A stretch of DNA of 64,000 nt from Petrosia ficiformis (Eukaryota; Porifera; Demospongiae; Haplosclerida; Petrosiidae): NCBI GenBank assembly GCA_947044365.1, contig OX345650.1, positions 2,915,373 through 2,979,372 of the forward strand, read 5' to 3'. The position numbers and the translations under genes were made by a program. This document shows, one piece after another, positions 10,600 through 25,500 of this stretch. The first letter of the stretch is position 1. The number at the start of each line of letters is the position of its first letter. The notes below the pieces were generated by a model. That model was given only the letters and a program-made list of their open reading frames with translations. It searched no databases and was not told where the DNA came from.

Positions 10600-13500
10600 A
10601 TGGCTTTTCAAATAAATCCAAGTTTACGCCGTCGTCTGGAGAAATTGAAATGCAAACAAGTATTGATATGTTTGTTGATAGGAGTACTGATATTATTTGT
10701 TTTTTTGTACTCGAGAAACAATAGTGGTAATGCAGAAAATGGTGAATCTCATGGATGGATTGTAGGGAGGCCGTACACAAGCAAATTACCAAGTCTGACT
10801 TATGAGGGTAGAGATTTTGTAGTCAAAGGAAAGAAGATGCGTTTGTTAAGTGGAACGATTCATTATTTCAGGGTGGTCCCTGATTACTGGAATGATCGTT
10901 TGATGAAATTAAAAGCTATGGGATTGAATACTGTTGAAACGTTAGTGTGTGTGTGTATTTAGGATGATAAAATTATTATCAGTAGGATGCAACCAATATT
11001 CAATTTTTCACTACCTGTAACTAACTAAGAGCTTTTGAGATAAACTGTTAGGAGGTTGGTTATGACCAGTTATCAGTAAAGGTAATTAATAGTTCACTTC
11101 ATAATCCAGTGTTTCCCCCAAGATAAATATTAAGGGTGAGGGAGTGCATCAGTGGTACATGACATTTGGTCAACAATGTTCAATTGGTGTTATAAAACTG
11201 TTTTTCAGCATAAACTTTAAACTTTAAGGGTGGGAAGCACCATGGTACCACCCTTTGGGGGAAACACTAGATTCAATGAATAATTTAACAAGCTTTACAA
11301 AAGAGGGAATGAGGTGTAGTTAGAAGCAGCAAAACTACCATTTCATTTGACGTTTAATACAGTACTATAACTACATGTATGTAAAACACAATTTTTAGGC
11401 ATCATTAGGGACATGCATCCATCCTTAATAGTTAATAAGAATTTTAATATAATAATTAGAAGTGAGTATATAGTATAGTTAGTGTTCTGTTGTTTAATTC
11501 TACAATAATAGTTATTGTTTGTGTGATATTTATTAGGTATGTTGCTTGGAATATGCACGAACCACTTCCTGGTAAATATGATTTCACTGGTATTCTGGAT
11601 TTGAAACAGTTCGTCATTACAGCGCAAAAACTTGATCTCAATGTAATAGTCAGACCTGGACCTTACATATGTGGAGAATGGGACAATGGTGGACTACCAG
11701 CGTAAGTAAGATAGATATAAAATTATAGTTATGATATTCATATACGACCCAAAGCATTTACAGTAGTACTATCTGTACATGTGGACAGACTGGAAAAAAA
11801 ATGGCTGCTCATACATTTAAATCTCACATACAAGTGTTTTTACAAATATAAGCACATATCGAGTGTTTATACATGTATATATATACCCAGTGTTTTTACA
11901 ACTAACAAGACCTTCCAGATGGCTATAGATCATCAACTCCAATTTTTATTATATTATATAGTATTTGTGCGATAATATATATTTATTATAATATATAAAA
12001 ATGAAGATAATAAACATGTGCCAAGATGAATTATCCAAGATTATGAAAGATAATTTGATTGTAGATAAACATAAATACCATCCATTCTCACTCCATTTCA
12101 CTATTGATATCGTATCAGAAGTGGAAATAACAGTCGAACATCAGACAATTTCTGAACATTTAGCCTGTTTGTCTGAGCAAATCTCATTTTGCTGAGACAT
12201 TTTGTCCTAGCAGAAAAATAAAAAAAAAAGAGTGCTCACAGGAATAATAAACAATCTGTGGCACCTGTCAATACATGTAACTACATTCTTGCTCCAGAAT
12301 TCAATTTAAAATCTGATTTGGTTGATTTTATCATGTGGCTGGAATAATCAATATAGATTGCTCTAAAAGTTGCAGTCAGACCCGAATTTGAAATTGTTTG
12401 ATCAAAAATTACTTTGTTTAGCCATGTTGTCCTTGCAAATTTATAGCCACCTCTTCCTATAATCACATATTCATTTATATTTATCTATACTCCTTCAAGA
12501 TAATGACTGACCCTGGCTTCTTTCTTCTTATTTGGCTCTATTACTATACTATAATATAACATTTGTTAAGTTACTAAAATGTTAGTCTTGAAAAAGAAGA
12601 AAGTTAAATTGCCCCATTGGTAATAATTTACTTTACATTTAATCAACTATTAACAGTAGTGATGTGTGCTATGACTAAAAAATATTATGGTGTTGCTGCC
12701 TAAAATATTATATGATATATTATCTATTAATCGAAATTTCGAAATGATTATAAAATGTCCTTTTTGGTTATAGTTGTACACACTAGCTTGTTATAATTAC
12801 TTTTATGTATAAAATTAGACAAACAATGTTTACTAAACTGCCCACTCTTATGTATCGATACACCTAAAAGCCTATATTATATCACGATATTGAATGCAAA
12901 TATCAATATTTCGATATATCGATACGTATTGCACATCAATAATTAACAGCCTGCATAAGTATAATTATAGCTACAGCCAATAGTTAAAATACAATGTATG
13001 TACTATGTAGCTGTTTATGTGGGTGGGGTTATGTGGAAGTTTTTAATTTAATTTTATTGCTATGGTACCATCCCAAACTTGGCTGCATACTTTTGAGTTC
13101 CCTACATATTCTTATACTTGTGTCACTAGTACTGTATCTATTATGTGGATTTTACTTAGTAACTATATGTACATAGTATTATATGTGGCTTTTGCTAAGA
13201 TTGTGATGTGAAAGTGTATTTTTATTGTTGTTTTTGGTAAGCTATCATCTCAAACTTTCTTGTGTACTTATTCTGTATTATATGTCCACACTCCATTCCT
13301 TACACACATATTCTGTATTATGTGTCTACAGTTCCATTCCTTACACAAATATTCTGTATTATGTGTCTACATACAGTTCCGTTCCTTACACAAATATTCT
13401 GTATTATGTGTCTACATACAGTTCCATTCCTTACACAAATATTCTGTATTATGTGTCTACATACAGTTCCATTCCTTACACAAATATTCTGTATTGTGTG

Positions 13501-16500
13501 TCTACATACAGTTCTGTTCCTTACACAAATATTCTGTATTATGTGTCTACATACAGTTCCATTCCTTACACAAATATTCTGTATTATGTGTCTACATACA
13601 GTTCCATTCCTTACACAAATATTCTGTATTATGTGTCTACAGTTCCATTCCTTACACAAATATTCTGTATTATGTGTCTACATGCAGTTCCATTCCTTAC
13701 ACAAATATTCTGTATTATGTGTCTACATACAGTTCCATTCCTTACACAAATACTCTGTATTATGTGTCTACAGTTCCATTCCTTACACAAATATTCTGTA
13801 TTATGTGTCTACAGTTCCATTCCTTACACAAATATTCTGTATTATGTGTCTACAGTTCCATTCCTTACACAAATATTCTGTATTATGTGTCTACAGATCC
13901 ATTCCTTACATAAATATTCTGTATTATGTGTCTACATACAGTTCCATTCCTTACACAAATATTCTGTATTATGTGTCTACAGTTCCATTCCTTACACAAA
14001 TATTCTGTATTGTGTGTCTACATACAGTTCCGTTCCTTACACAAATATTCTGTATTATGTGTCTACATACAGTTCCATTCCTTACACAAATATTCTGTAT
14101 TATGTGTCTACAAATCCATTCCTTACACAAATATTCTGTATTATGTGTCTACATACAGTTCCATTCCTTACACAAATATTCTGTATTATGTGTCTACATA
14201 CAGTTCCATTCCTTACACAAATATTCTGTATTATGTGTCTACAGTTCCATTCCTTACACAAATATTCTGTATTATGTGTCTACATACAGTTCCATTCCTT
14301 ACACAAATATTCTGTATTATGTGTCTACAGTTCCATTCCTTACACAAATATTCTGTATTATGTGTCTACAGTTCCATTCCTTACACAAATACTCTGTATT
14401 ATGTGTCTACAGTTCCATTCCTTACACAAATATTCTGTATTGTGTGTCTACAGATCCATTCCTTACACAAATATTCTGTATTATGTGTCTACAAATCCAT
14501 TCCTTACACAAATATTCTGTATTATGTGTCTACATACAGTTCCATTCCTTACACAAATATTCTGTATTATGTGTCTACAAATCCATTCCTTACACAAATA
14601 TTCTGTATTATGTGTCTACATACAGTTCCATTCCTTACACAAATATTCTGTATTATGTGTCTACATACAGTTCCATTCCTTACACAAATATTCTGTATTA
14701 TGTGTCTACATACAGTTCCATTCCTTACACAAATATTCTGTATTATGTGTCTACATACAGTTCCATTCCTTACACAAATATTCTGTATTATGTGTCTACA
14801 GTTCCATTCCTTACACAAATATTCTGTGTTATGTGTCTACATACAGTTCCATTCCTTACACAAATATTCTGTATTATGTGTCTACAGTTCCATTCCTTAC
14901 ACAAATATTCTGTATTATGTGTCTACAGTTCCATTCCTTACACAAATATTCTGTATTATGTGTCTACAGTTCCATTCCTTACACAAATATTCTGTATTGT
15001 GTGTCTACAGATCCATTCCTTACACAAATATTCTGTATTATGTGTCTACAAATCCATTCCTTACACAAATATTCTGTATTATGTGTCTACAGTTCCATTC
15101 CTTACACAAATATTCTGTATTATGTGTCTATAGTTCCATACCTTACACAAATATTCTGTATTATGTGTCTATAGTTCCATACCTTACACAAAGGTTAATA
15201 TTGTAACATTTAAGGCAGTTACGTTATGCTTGGGGTCTTGTTCAGTTAATGGGCATAGCACACAATAGAATGTGTACTTGAGTCCTGATCTACAGACCAG
15301 CAAGAAGAAAGCAATACTATTTTAGAAACACACTACAAAAGTTATGAAATAATTTTTAAAAGAAGCGTTAAAAGGTAACTAGAAATAGAGTGGATTATTG
15401 AATTTCAGACACATGAAAAAAAAAAGAAAATGAAATCATATGGATCGGATACTTTTTATAATCATATTAAAAGACGCCTTTGGATAATGCATATAACTAA
15501 CATACTTTTAACTCAGTAATCCAGCCCATTATTACTTGATTCTTAAATATTAATGACTATGAATATTCAGAAAGTTATGTAAAATTCCTCTTTTCGCATC
15601 TCTCTGGTTACCTACCAGATTTCCTTAAAAATATTCGAGTCTTGTTTTATTTGACATAAAATATGTACTACACATGTACGTGCATGCATTTTTTAATGAT
15701 GTTTTACTAGAGGAAGTCGCGTTTGTTGGCTTAGTTCAAGATATATGGAGAAATTGTATCCCTTTGTGATGATCATATTCTTGATAAAACCCAATGGGCT
15801 ATTATAGTTATATGTTTTTTATTGTTCTTAGTAACATGTGGAGGTACTGCTTTCTTCCCACTGTCACTTGTAGCTCAGTGTGCATTAATGGAATAACACA
15901 CCTTTCTTAACTACATGTATGTATGCAAGCGGTATGTGACACAAGCATACATAAATAATTAAAATAGAACCAATCATAGGTATAGCGCGGGCCATAAAAT
16001 CTAATCACAGTAGATTAGTAGGAGAGTATGACTTGAACATCAAACTAATTAGGATTATTATCTTTTGTAAAAATGTGTAAAATGCAATAGACTGTGTCTT
16101 GTGTCTCTTTTCAGGTGGTTATTACATGATCCAAATATGAGGCTAAGATCTACCTATAAGCCATACCAAGATGCAGTGGAAAAGTATTTTACTGAACTGT
16201 TTAAAATCCTTGTTCCTCTTCAGGTAGTGTTTAATACAAAATCTTATTGTTTTAAATTAACAGCCCATAGGTCTTTTCATACGGGGAAGACCAAATTAAT
16301 TTATGCTTACAAATATGGCATACTAACTAGCACCTTCTCAGGCTTGCTCCCTCCAATGGTAGTCAAAACACATGTTCAACTTGGCATCTATCATAGTATC
16401 ATACAGATTCTCACAACTGATCTATGTTATTTAGGGTGCATATGGAGGACCAGTCATAGCTTTTCAAGTGGAAAATGAATATGCCCAACATAATATTGAT

Positions 16501-19500
16501 AATACTACTGCTAAAGAGCACATGAATTTCCTGTCAAATGTGAGTAAAATACAGAACTTACTAAAAGTAATCAAATCTTATCTGGGAATTCAATATCTTT
16601 TTATCTTACTCTATCAGTCGTTTATCAAAATCATTAGTACATGTATAATCATCAGTAGTTTGATACCATCTTATAGCTGATTCCTGTTCATACTTGTGTT
16701 AATTTGTGTATTCGTGTCGTCACAGATTGATCCTTGGGGAGATGGGTTATAAGGACTAGTCCTGCCACAATATATAAATTTTATATCATGTATCATAGCT
16801 ATTTATATTGTGATACATGTACATCGTATATCACAATATAATTATAATTAATTATTCATTGATATTATTAATAATTAAGTTTTGATCGTGAGCTACAGTA
16901 ATGTTGTTATTTTTTATCCTCTGTACTTTAAACTTGCTTTAGCTTTTAAACTTAAGGTGGCGTTACGGCGGAAGCGAGAAACCATACAACTGCCTGTTAA
17001 ATATATTCATACTTTATTCATGATATTCATTTTGTGGTTGCAGTACAATACTATGTGCATACAGAACTGCGTTAAATATACGTTCCTGTGGTATTATCAC
17101 TGCTATAATGAATCAAAATCAGTGGGTTGTACTGAGGTACATTTTTCTCAGCTCTAATAATACGTACAGCTATGAAAAATTAACCAGAGAACCAAAACAC
17201 GTGGACAAACAATTCTATGAAGCGATTTAGCGATACTCTTACGTTCTCTGGAGATATGTGGAGATACGTGTTGACTATGTATAATATCTTTGGAACAGGA
17301 AGAGGTATCAAGAAATACCTTCATAGAACTGTAGATCGTAGTAAGTTATTCATGTACAGCGACTTTCCAATCTCTATGTTGTGTAGTTTGTATTAAAAAT
17401 GTACCTTTGTGATGGGTTCTTCTCACGCTCGTAACTCTTGAATGCAACAAGGTAACAACTTGAAATTTTCACCATCAATAAACGACAGTAAGGTAATGTT
17501 AATTATTAAATTATAAAACAAAATAATGAACAACAATAAAGATAATAATAAAAAACTTTTGAACTATGAATATCATTAACATCACCGTAACACCACCTTA
17601 ACTAGATACAACGAAATTAAATAAGAATAATCTTTAGCACTTCCAAAGCTAAACAGAGTTCTACCTTGGTCATTATCTTGCAGGTGATCAACATCAATTA
17701 ATTATGTCAAGTAAATTGTCCAGGCCAGCTGAAGATCATAATCAATGCATTTCTGCCTATATTGCTCTATTATTATTATCAAAGTATCATACATCATACA
17801 TGTATGTATTGGGAGAGAAGAGGAGATCTCAAGGTTTCCCCCTTTGTATTAACATAGCAAGTGAGAGTGTTCTTTAATTTGAAAAGTTGTTTAGGCAGTT
17901 ATGACTTATTAGGGTGATGACACTACCTCCCTTTCATTAAGAAAATATGTTCCCAACCTGTGCGTTTATCAATGATTGGATCTTGTCACATTCACAAATC
18001 CCATCTCTACCACCTCTGTAACCATGGTTACAAAGGCAACCTTATTTATTCACTATTTATTGTGCATATAGAAATGTATACTGTACATTCATATACTGTA
18101 GTTAATGAGAAGATTAGGAGCTGTTGAAATGTTTGTTACATCTGATGGAGGAAATGATTTGGTAAAATCAAAACGAATAGCACCAGAAAATGGTAATTTA
18201 CATTGTATACTACCTATTGTAATACCAATAGTATGGGGTATTAATAATCAGGACAGGATTTTCAATTAAGGGGAAATAATTGATCATGAGAAGCACACTG
18301 CTCCTCGGAGTATACAACAATGCACTCTCCCAGAAATTTTTTTTATTTGGGCCCTCTATTGTTGCTTTTGGCAGCCTCAGGGGCCCTAGAAAGTCAAATG
18401 TTGTTGCATATTGAAGAAAATGTGGTCTAAAATTTATGGGGGACTTCCCCTCCCCACATAGCTGTATGAAACCTGCTAAATGTTAAATTGTAAAATGGCT
18501 AAAAGACGAAACTGAAAAATGCTGATAGTCACTGTGAATTGAACCCAGGCCCTGGTAATATAGACATTATCAATATGCCATAATTTGGGGATATTTCCTG
18601 ATAATTGTTTGATTTTATTAAGGTGGCACTTGGGTAATTAGCATATTCATTAATCACTATACATTTCTGGCTACTGTTACAGTATATTTTCAGGTAACTT
18701 GTTCTAATTATCCACATGCTCTATTGCTCTGAAATTTTGAAAACCAGTAGTGGAAAGACTGAATTGTTTGGCAACAGTCCGATTTTTCTTTGTCACTGTT
18801 TGTTTTAAGTTACAGCACATTTTACATAATGGAATGCTCGTTTAAGAAATCCTAGAACCTGTATTTAAAAAGGAGACCGTTGCTGTGTAGACTATAGTAC
18901 GTTATGAGAGTAGAACAAGTTTCATGTCTCTAGCTATCATAGATTCGTCAAATAAGTTACCTCTAGCTGAAAAAAACAGCATGGAATTGCTGTGAAATGG
19001 AGAGTGCTATCAAGACAAGATCAGTTCTGCGTTTAGAGGTAAGTAAGACTATCAAATGTAACCAAGTAGTTCTTCTGTAAGTGGAGTTTTTTTTAGTGAA
19101 AAAACGTTTTTAAAAGTTGTCACTCATGAATATGCTAATTACCAGAGCACCACTCTTAACTTTCGTGGATTGTATTATTTTAGTAAAATTTTAATGAGAT
19201 TAATTTTTGCTGATAGGAAGCATTAATAACAGTTAAAATTTCATAATCTGCAGTAGATACAACACAAATGATAATATAAACAGTTTTCTTGACAGTGATA
19301 ATTATGCCATTCATAAATATATTTCTCACACATATACATCCAGCTCTATTGACAGTGAACTTTCAAAAAGATCCACAAGAAGAATTAAGGAAACTCATGA
19401 ATGTACAACCAGACAAACCCATGATGGTAATGGAGTTCTGGCCTGGATGGTTTGATCACTGGGGATATGAACATTTGAAGAGAGATGTCACAACAACTGA

Positions 19501-22500
19501 ATTAATAGAAAGGATTACTACAATACTAAAACTTGGATCTTCATTCAATCTATATATGTTTCATGGTAATTATAAGTCACTGATTTAGGAGTAATATCTA
19601 TTTCTTTATTAGCTACATGTATGTATGGTAATTGTATACAACTATATTAATAATTGGTACAAATACATGTATATTAGTGATATTACAACTTGTGGTAGGA
19701 ATTCCCCAATCCCCACCCTCTAGATTTCAGAGCATTAACATTTCAGCTACAAGCCTCTTGGGCCCCAGAAGCAACCTCCTTGGGCCTGAATTTCCTGGGG
19801 GGTCATACCACACACCCCCACGAAGCAATGTGTTTCACATGATCATTTTTTCCTCCCCAACAAACGAAATCCTCATTAATAATGGTAATAGGTAGTTAGG
19901 TACATTTACATGTATATTAGTTAGTATGGGTAATAGCCTAATAGTACATGTATATTAAAATAGGGTAATAGCCTAATAGTACATGTATATTAAAATAGGG
20001 TAATAGCCTAATAGTACATGTATATTAGAATAGGGTAATAGCCTAATAGTACATGTATATTAGAATAGGGTAATAGCCTAATAGTACATGTATATTAGAA
20101 TAGGGTAATAGCCTAATATGTACATGACTGTATATTAGAATAGGGTAATAGCCTATTAGTACATGTATATTAGAATAGGGTAATAGCCTAATAGTACATG
20201 TATATTAGAATAGGGTAATTGCCTAATAGTACATGTATATTAGAATAGGGTAATAGCCTAATATTACGTGTATATAAGAATAGGGTAATAGCCTAATAGT
20301 ACATGTATATAAGAATAGGGTAATAGCCTAATATTACATGTACATTAGAAGAGGGTAATAGCCTAATATTACATGTACATTAGAATAGGGTAATAGCCTA
20401 ATATTACATGTACATTAGAATAGGGTAATAGCCTAATATTACGTGTATATAAGAATAGGGTAATAGTACATGTCTTTCTTTCTTTCTTTCTTTCTTCTTT
20501 TGTTCTAGATCTCCGATAACATCATGTATATTAGAATAGGGTAATAGCCTAATAGGTGCATGTATATTAGAATAGGGTAATAGAATATGGTAATAGCCTA
20601 ATATTACATGTATATTAGAATAGGGTAATAGCCTAATAGGTACATGTATATTAGAATAGGGTAATAGCCTAATAGTACATGTATATTAGAATAGGGTAAT
20701 AGCCTAATATTACGTGTATATAAGAATAGGGTAATAGTACATGTCTTTCTTTCTTTCTTTCTTTCTTCTTTTGTTCTAGATCTCCGATAACATCATGTAT
20801 ATTAGAATAGGGTAATAGCCTAATAGTACATGTATATTAGAATAGGGTAATAGCCTATTAGTACATGTATATTAGAATAGGGTAATAGCCTATTAGTACA
20901 TATATATTAGAATAGGGTAATAGCCTAGTAGGTACATGTATATTAGAATAGGGTAATAGCCTAATAGTACATGTATATTAGAATAGGGTAATAGCCTAAT
21001 AGGTACATGTATATTAGAATAGGGTAATAGCCTATTAGTACATGTATATTAGAATAGGGTAATAGCCAAATAGGTACATGTATATTAGAATAGGGTAATA
21101 GCCTAATAGTACATGTATATTAGAATAGGGTAATAGCCTATTAGTACATGTATATTAGAATAGGGTAATAGCCTATTAGTACATATATATTAGAATAGGG
21201 TAATAGCCTAGTAGGTACATGTATATTAGAATAGGGTAATAGCCTAATAGTACATGTATATTAGAATAGGGTAATAGCCTATTAGTACATGTATATTAGA
21301 ATAGGGTAATAGCCTAATAGGTACATGTATATTAGAATAGGGTAATAGCCTAATAGTACATGTATATTAGAATAGGGTAATAGAATAGGGTAATAGCCTA
21401 ATAGTACATGTATATTAGAATAGGGTAACAGCCTAATAGTACATGTATATTAGAATAGGGTAATAGAATATGGTAATAGCCTATTAGTACATGTATATGG
21501 TAAAAGCCTAATGTTACTATAGATACATGTATATTAGTGGTACAATACATGTGTTCTGCAGGGGAATTCCTTTGATTGCATTCCAAAGAGTTGAATATTA
21601 ACCGATTAACAGCCATAGATGCCAATTGGTGTCAGGTGCGGAGTGCGTTCAAACACCGTGGACGCCAAGTGGCATCTTTCTACCGCACCTTACTTTTATT
21701 CTTATATCTCGCAAATAATAATTGATAGGGTCCTGATACTTTGGCAACAATAAGAGGAGTTCTTATGCTTCAAATTATCTGTACTGGGTCTAGAGGCTTA
21801 CCATAAGAAAACACGGAGTTTTTACATGTGGAAACCACATGGTTTAGCTACATGTAGCTGTTTTGATATTTATAATAATTTTGTATAAACAATTGAAAAA
21901 AGTATGGCAAGGCAAATAAAAAACAAAGATTTGAGACAAGTGATGTAATAAAAATGCTGAACAGCAGTCCTAAAGATCCAATGATGTGTGGGAGCAACGA
22001 TGAGATGACTTTAATGAAGAAGATACTGATCCCTCTGGTGATGAATGCATTTCTCACCATCACCACTAGACTATACCAGTAGCATTTTTCCATCTTCTTC
22101 CCTTTTACTATCTGACACTGACTGCATTCCCCTGTCACCACCTCCTCTTCCACCTCCTTTATTAGCAACATCTACAAATATAGCAAGTACTTGTATACAA
22201 ACGTCTTCAATTACCTCTGCTGACAATCAACATCTGCCACAATCTATATCACCACTACCATCATCACCTTCATTGTCACCAGGTCCAATATTTACAACAT
22301 CTATGGGTAGCACAATATCTCCAATTACTTCTGTACTACCGCTGTTATCTATGCCTTCCTCCATTACCTCAAACACTTCTTTGTCGTCAACACCAGTTGG
22401 CAACCCAACATCCAAAAAGAGACAACTGAAACATTCTAAACAGACATCTAATACTACATAAAAAAACTCTCCTTATAAAGAATGGATCGCAAACCTAAAA

Positions 22501-25500
22501 CCAGTGATTATCCACCCATATCCTCTCATCAAAAGCCCTCAATTCACTGTCGAACAGTGTCCAATAAAAGTATTTGATTGGTTTTTTACAGATACTTTGA
22601 AGATGCATATTGTAAACCAAACCAACCTATATGCTTTACAATACATGGGTCAAGAGAAATATGATCAATGGGAACCAATCACAGTGACTGAGCTATCTGC
22701 TTACCTTGGTATCACTATTCTTATGAGTGTAGTTGATCTTCCTGCTATAGACGACTACTGGGAGAAGGACAAGATCTTTCATTTTTCTCCAGTAGCCTCT
22801 TCAATTGCATTTCGCTGACAACACTAAGCTAAAAAAAAGAGATGGTTATGATAGATTAGGGAAAGTAAGGCCTATTATTGAACACTTTCAAGATGTATGT
22901 AGTAAAAACTACATACCCAGACGGGAGCAGAGTATTGATGAAGCCATAATACCCTTCAAGGAAGATCAACAATGAAACAGTACATGCCTCTCAAACCTGT
23001 GAAAGGGGGATTTAAAGTATGGGTATGAGCTGATGCTGTCAATGGGTATTTCTGCCAGTTTGATGTGTACACTGGAAAGAGTACCTAAGCTGAATCCATA
23101 GGAGATCTTGGACTTGGTGGAAATGTGGTGATGAAGATAACATGATCACTCGTTGGTAGCTATCCCCATATCTTCTTCAACAATTTCTTTTCTAGTCCCA
23201 AATTGCTAGATGCACTTTATATTGACAAAATGAACTGTTCGAACAAATCACAAGGAATATCCTGTTGATCTGAATCCGAAGGTGGTGAAACTAAAAGAGA
23301 AGTAAAAAAAAAACTAAATTAAAATATATAATGATGATAGTACATTTACCTGTAATAATATCTAGAATTGTAATAAACATATATGAGTTATATTTTCTTG
23401 TTTCAGAGGAGAATCAGTAATAAGACAACGAGGTCAAGTAACAGCTGTCATGTGGTTGGATAATCGTGTTGTTCATGTGCTGTCAACAAATGGACAACCT
23501 TCAGAAATAACAACTGTACCACGTAAACAAAAAAATGGTAGTACAAAACAAATTACATGTCCAGCATCAATACTACTTATATGGGTGGTGTGGATCATGG
23601 AGATCAACTTCGAGGATATTATCATGTAAGATTAAAAAATCGGAAGTACTATAAATATATCTTGTTTCTTTTCGATGTTTCGATCACTAATTCTTATGTG
23701 CTTTTCAAAGAAGCTCATCCACAATGTAGTCTTGGTAAACACGTAATCAATTACGGAATAGAATTAGCTCATGACACAGGAAAAGTGGAAACAGACTGTT
23801 TTTATATATATGTGACCCAATTTAGAAAAACCACACTTGTGGCGGCACATGATCAAATGCTTACCTTCCAACACCTGTTATTCAGCCATTTTACATAGGA
23901 ATCTAACTAAATTTTACATCTAGAAGGAGCATTAACTGATCTTCTTGGATACCAAATTTCATTGGCTTGCTTTGCAAAATGACCAAATAGCTAGAGTTTG
24001 AAGGTAAGCATTTTTTCATTTTTGTGCCACAAGTGTGGTTCTTCCAAAATGGGTCACATATCATTCCAATCTTTCAACAACTAGTTCATAAACTCGCAAC
24101 ATTCAACTCGCTTATTTATATCTATTATATGATATCTATATTCTATATAATGTATATTATATTATACATCTAAACATTATTATAACTTTGAACCCAGTCA
24201 TTCACTTACTTTCGATATAGCAAGAGTGTCCAAAGTCATTTCAGGCGCTCCACATGATTATTTCAGTGTCCAAAGTCTCTGTTATAAGCTTTAAGAAACT
24301 TTCTAGTTGTAAAACAATGGATAATAACACACTTTGTATGAAAACAAACATAACTTACCACCAGAATATCACAGCTCTTCAAGAAAAACATCGTTTGATT
24401 CCTTATCACATGCTCTACAATACTGTAATACAGTAATAGCAGCCCTGACGCTTGCTTCGTCATCTATAGGGGTTTTCCCTGTCTGGTAGAAATTTATGTT
24501 TTGCTTGTGGCATTTGGGGGAAATTTAACACCCACCCAAGTGGCCATTAATCGGTTAATGTTTGTGTCATAGTTGCCTCATTCCAGGGGGTTCAGTCAAC
24601 TGATTGATGTGGCACAATGGAGGAATGCACGCTACAGACCACCAGGAAGATAACTCGTTGTAGTATACACTGTTTTATCTGTACTGTACTCTTAAAGTTC
24701 AATTAAAAACTTTAAAAAGTAAGAAGACTGCATAATCAAATGTGGTTTCAAGCATGAGAAAGACAGCCATGATTACTGAATGCTGGACACTACAAAGCAA
24801 TCATAGGGATATATGGTTATAATATTATCTTGTTTGAAATTATTATAAATATGTAGTAATGGTGGGTGTATGTACATGTATTGTGGTGTATCCAAAAGTG
24901 CTTGTTTTTCTAATACAATTAATTTTGATATAATTAGGTTTGGTCTAACATATATACCTATAATAACTGTATACACAGTTTAATGCATTTTTAAATTTAA
25001 TTCCAGGTGGTACAAACTTTGGATTCATGAATGGAGCTAATATAGTTGATGGTCAGTATTTACCAGATGTTACCAGTTATGGTGAGCTATAATTCCATTT
25101 CCATAATTATTAGTCTACTTGTCTGCTACATTTAGTACTGGACTATGTTTATATATTTTTTATTATGCATGTATTATTATGTAAAAGTACTTTTGTTTAA
25201 GTTCATGCCTCAAATAGTCTCATCCTTAGCCACCACACATGCTTACTAATGAGCAAAAGGGCATTAGTGAAATACATGTACATGTAGTTGGGGCATTGAA
25301 CCAGATATCTGGCTGTCCAATTACAATGTCCCAGAGCTGTGAAGTTACAATTGTATACATTCATGGTTTAGTATAGAATGGGGGGGGGGTGGGACTCCAG
25401 CCAGGATTGATTTGACAAACAGAACCAATCTCTTGATATTTTATTTGCAAACGTTTCCTGTAAGAGTATACCCACAGACCCACTGTATGAATCCCTGACA

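Larger units (their letters stand above)
19905..21515. repeat. 35 bp minisatellite in GLB1L2-like intron 6
   Basis: About 40 copies of a unit reading TAGGGTAATAGCCTAATAGT followed by ACATGTATATTAGAA. Single-base insertions (AATAGGTACATG) and GTATATAAG/ATTACGTG variants form sub-blocks repeated in the same order, indicating higher-order duplication. A CTTT-rich insert lies at about 20473-20528 and again at about 20747-20800 in the same flanking context. Confidence 0.93.

Noticed and set aside
12001..12195. 64-codon frame in GLB1L2-like intron 2
   Set aside because: No recognisable domain and no matching splice sites; the flanking exons join directly in phase.
13225..15206. Long open frames (649, 623, 426 and 217 codons on +, 113 and 83 on -) in tandem repeats
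   Set aside because: They are translations of a 41/45 bp minisatellite in every frame, lie in an intron between confirmed GLB1L2-like exons, and have no protein-like composition.
22045..22461. Independent Ser/Pro/Thr-rich protein gene
   Set aside because: It lies inside the PiggyBac boundaries just before the transposase domain and is low complexity, so at most it is a disordered transposase N-terminus.
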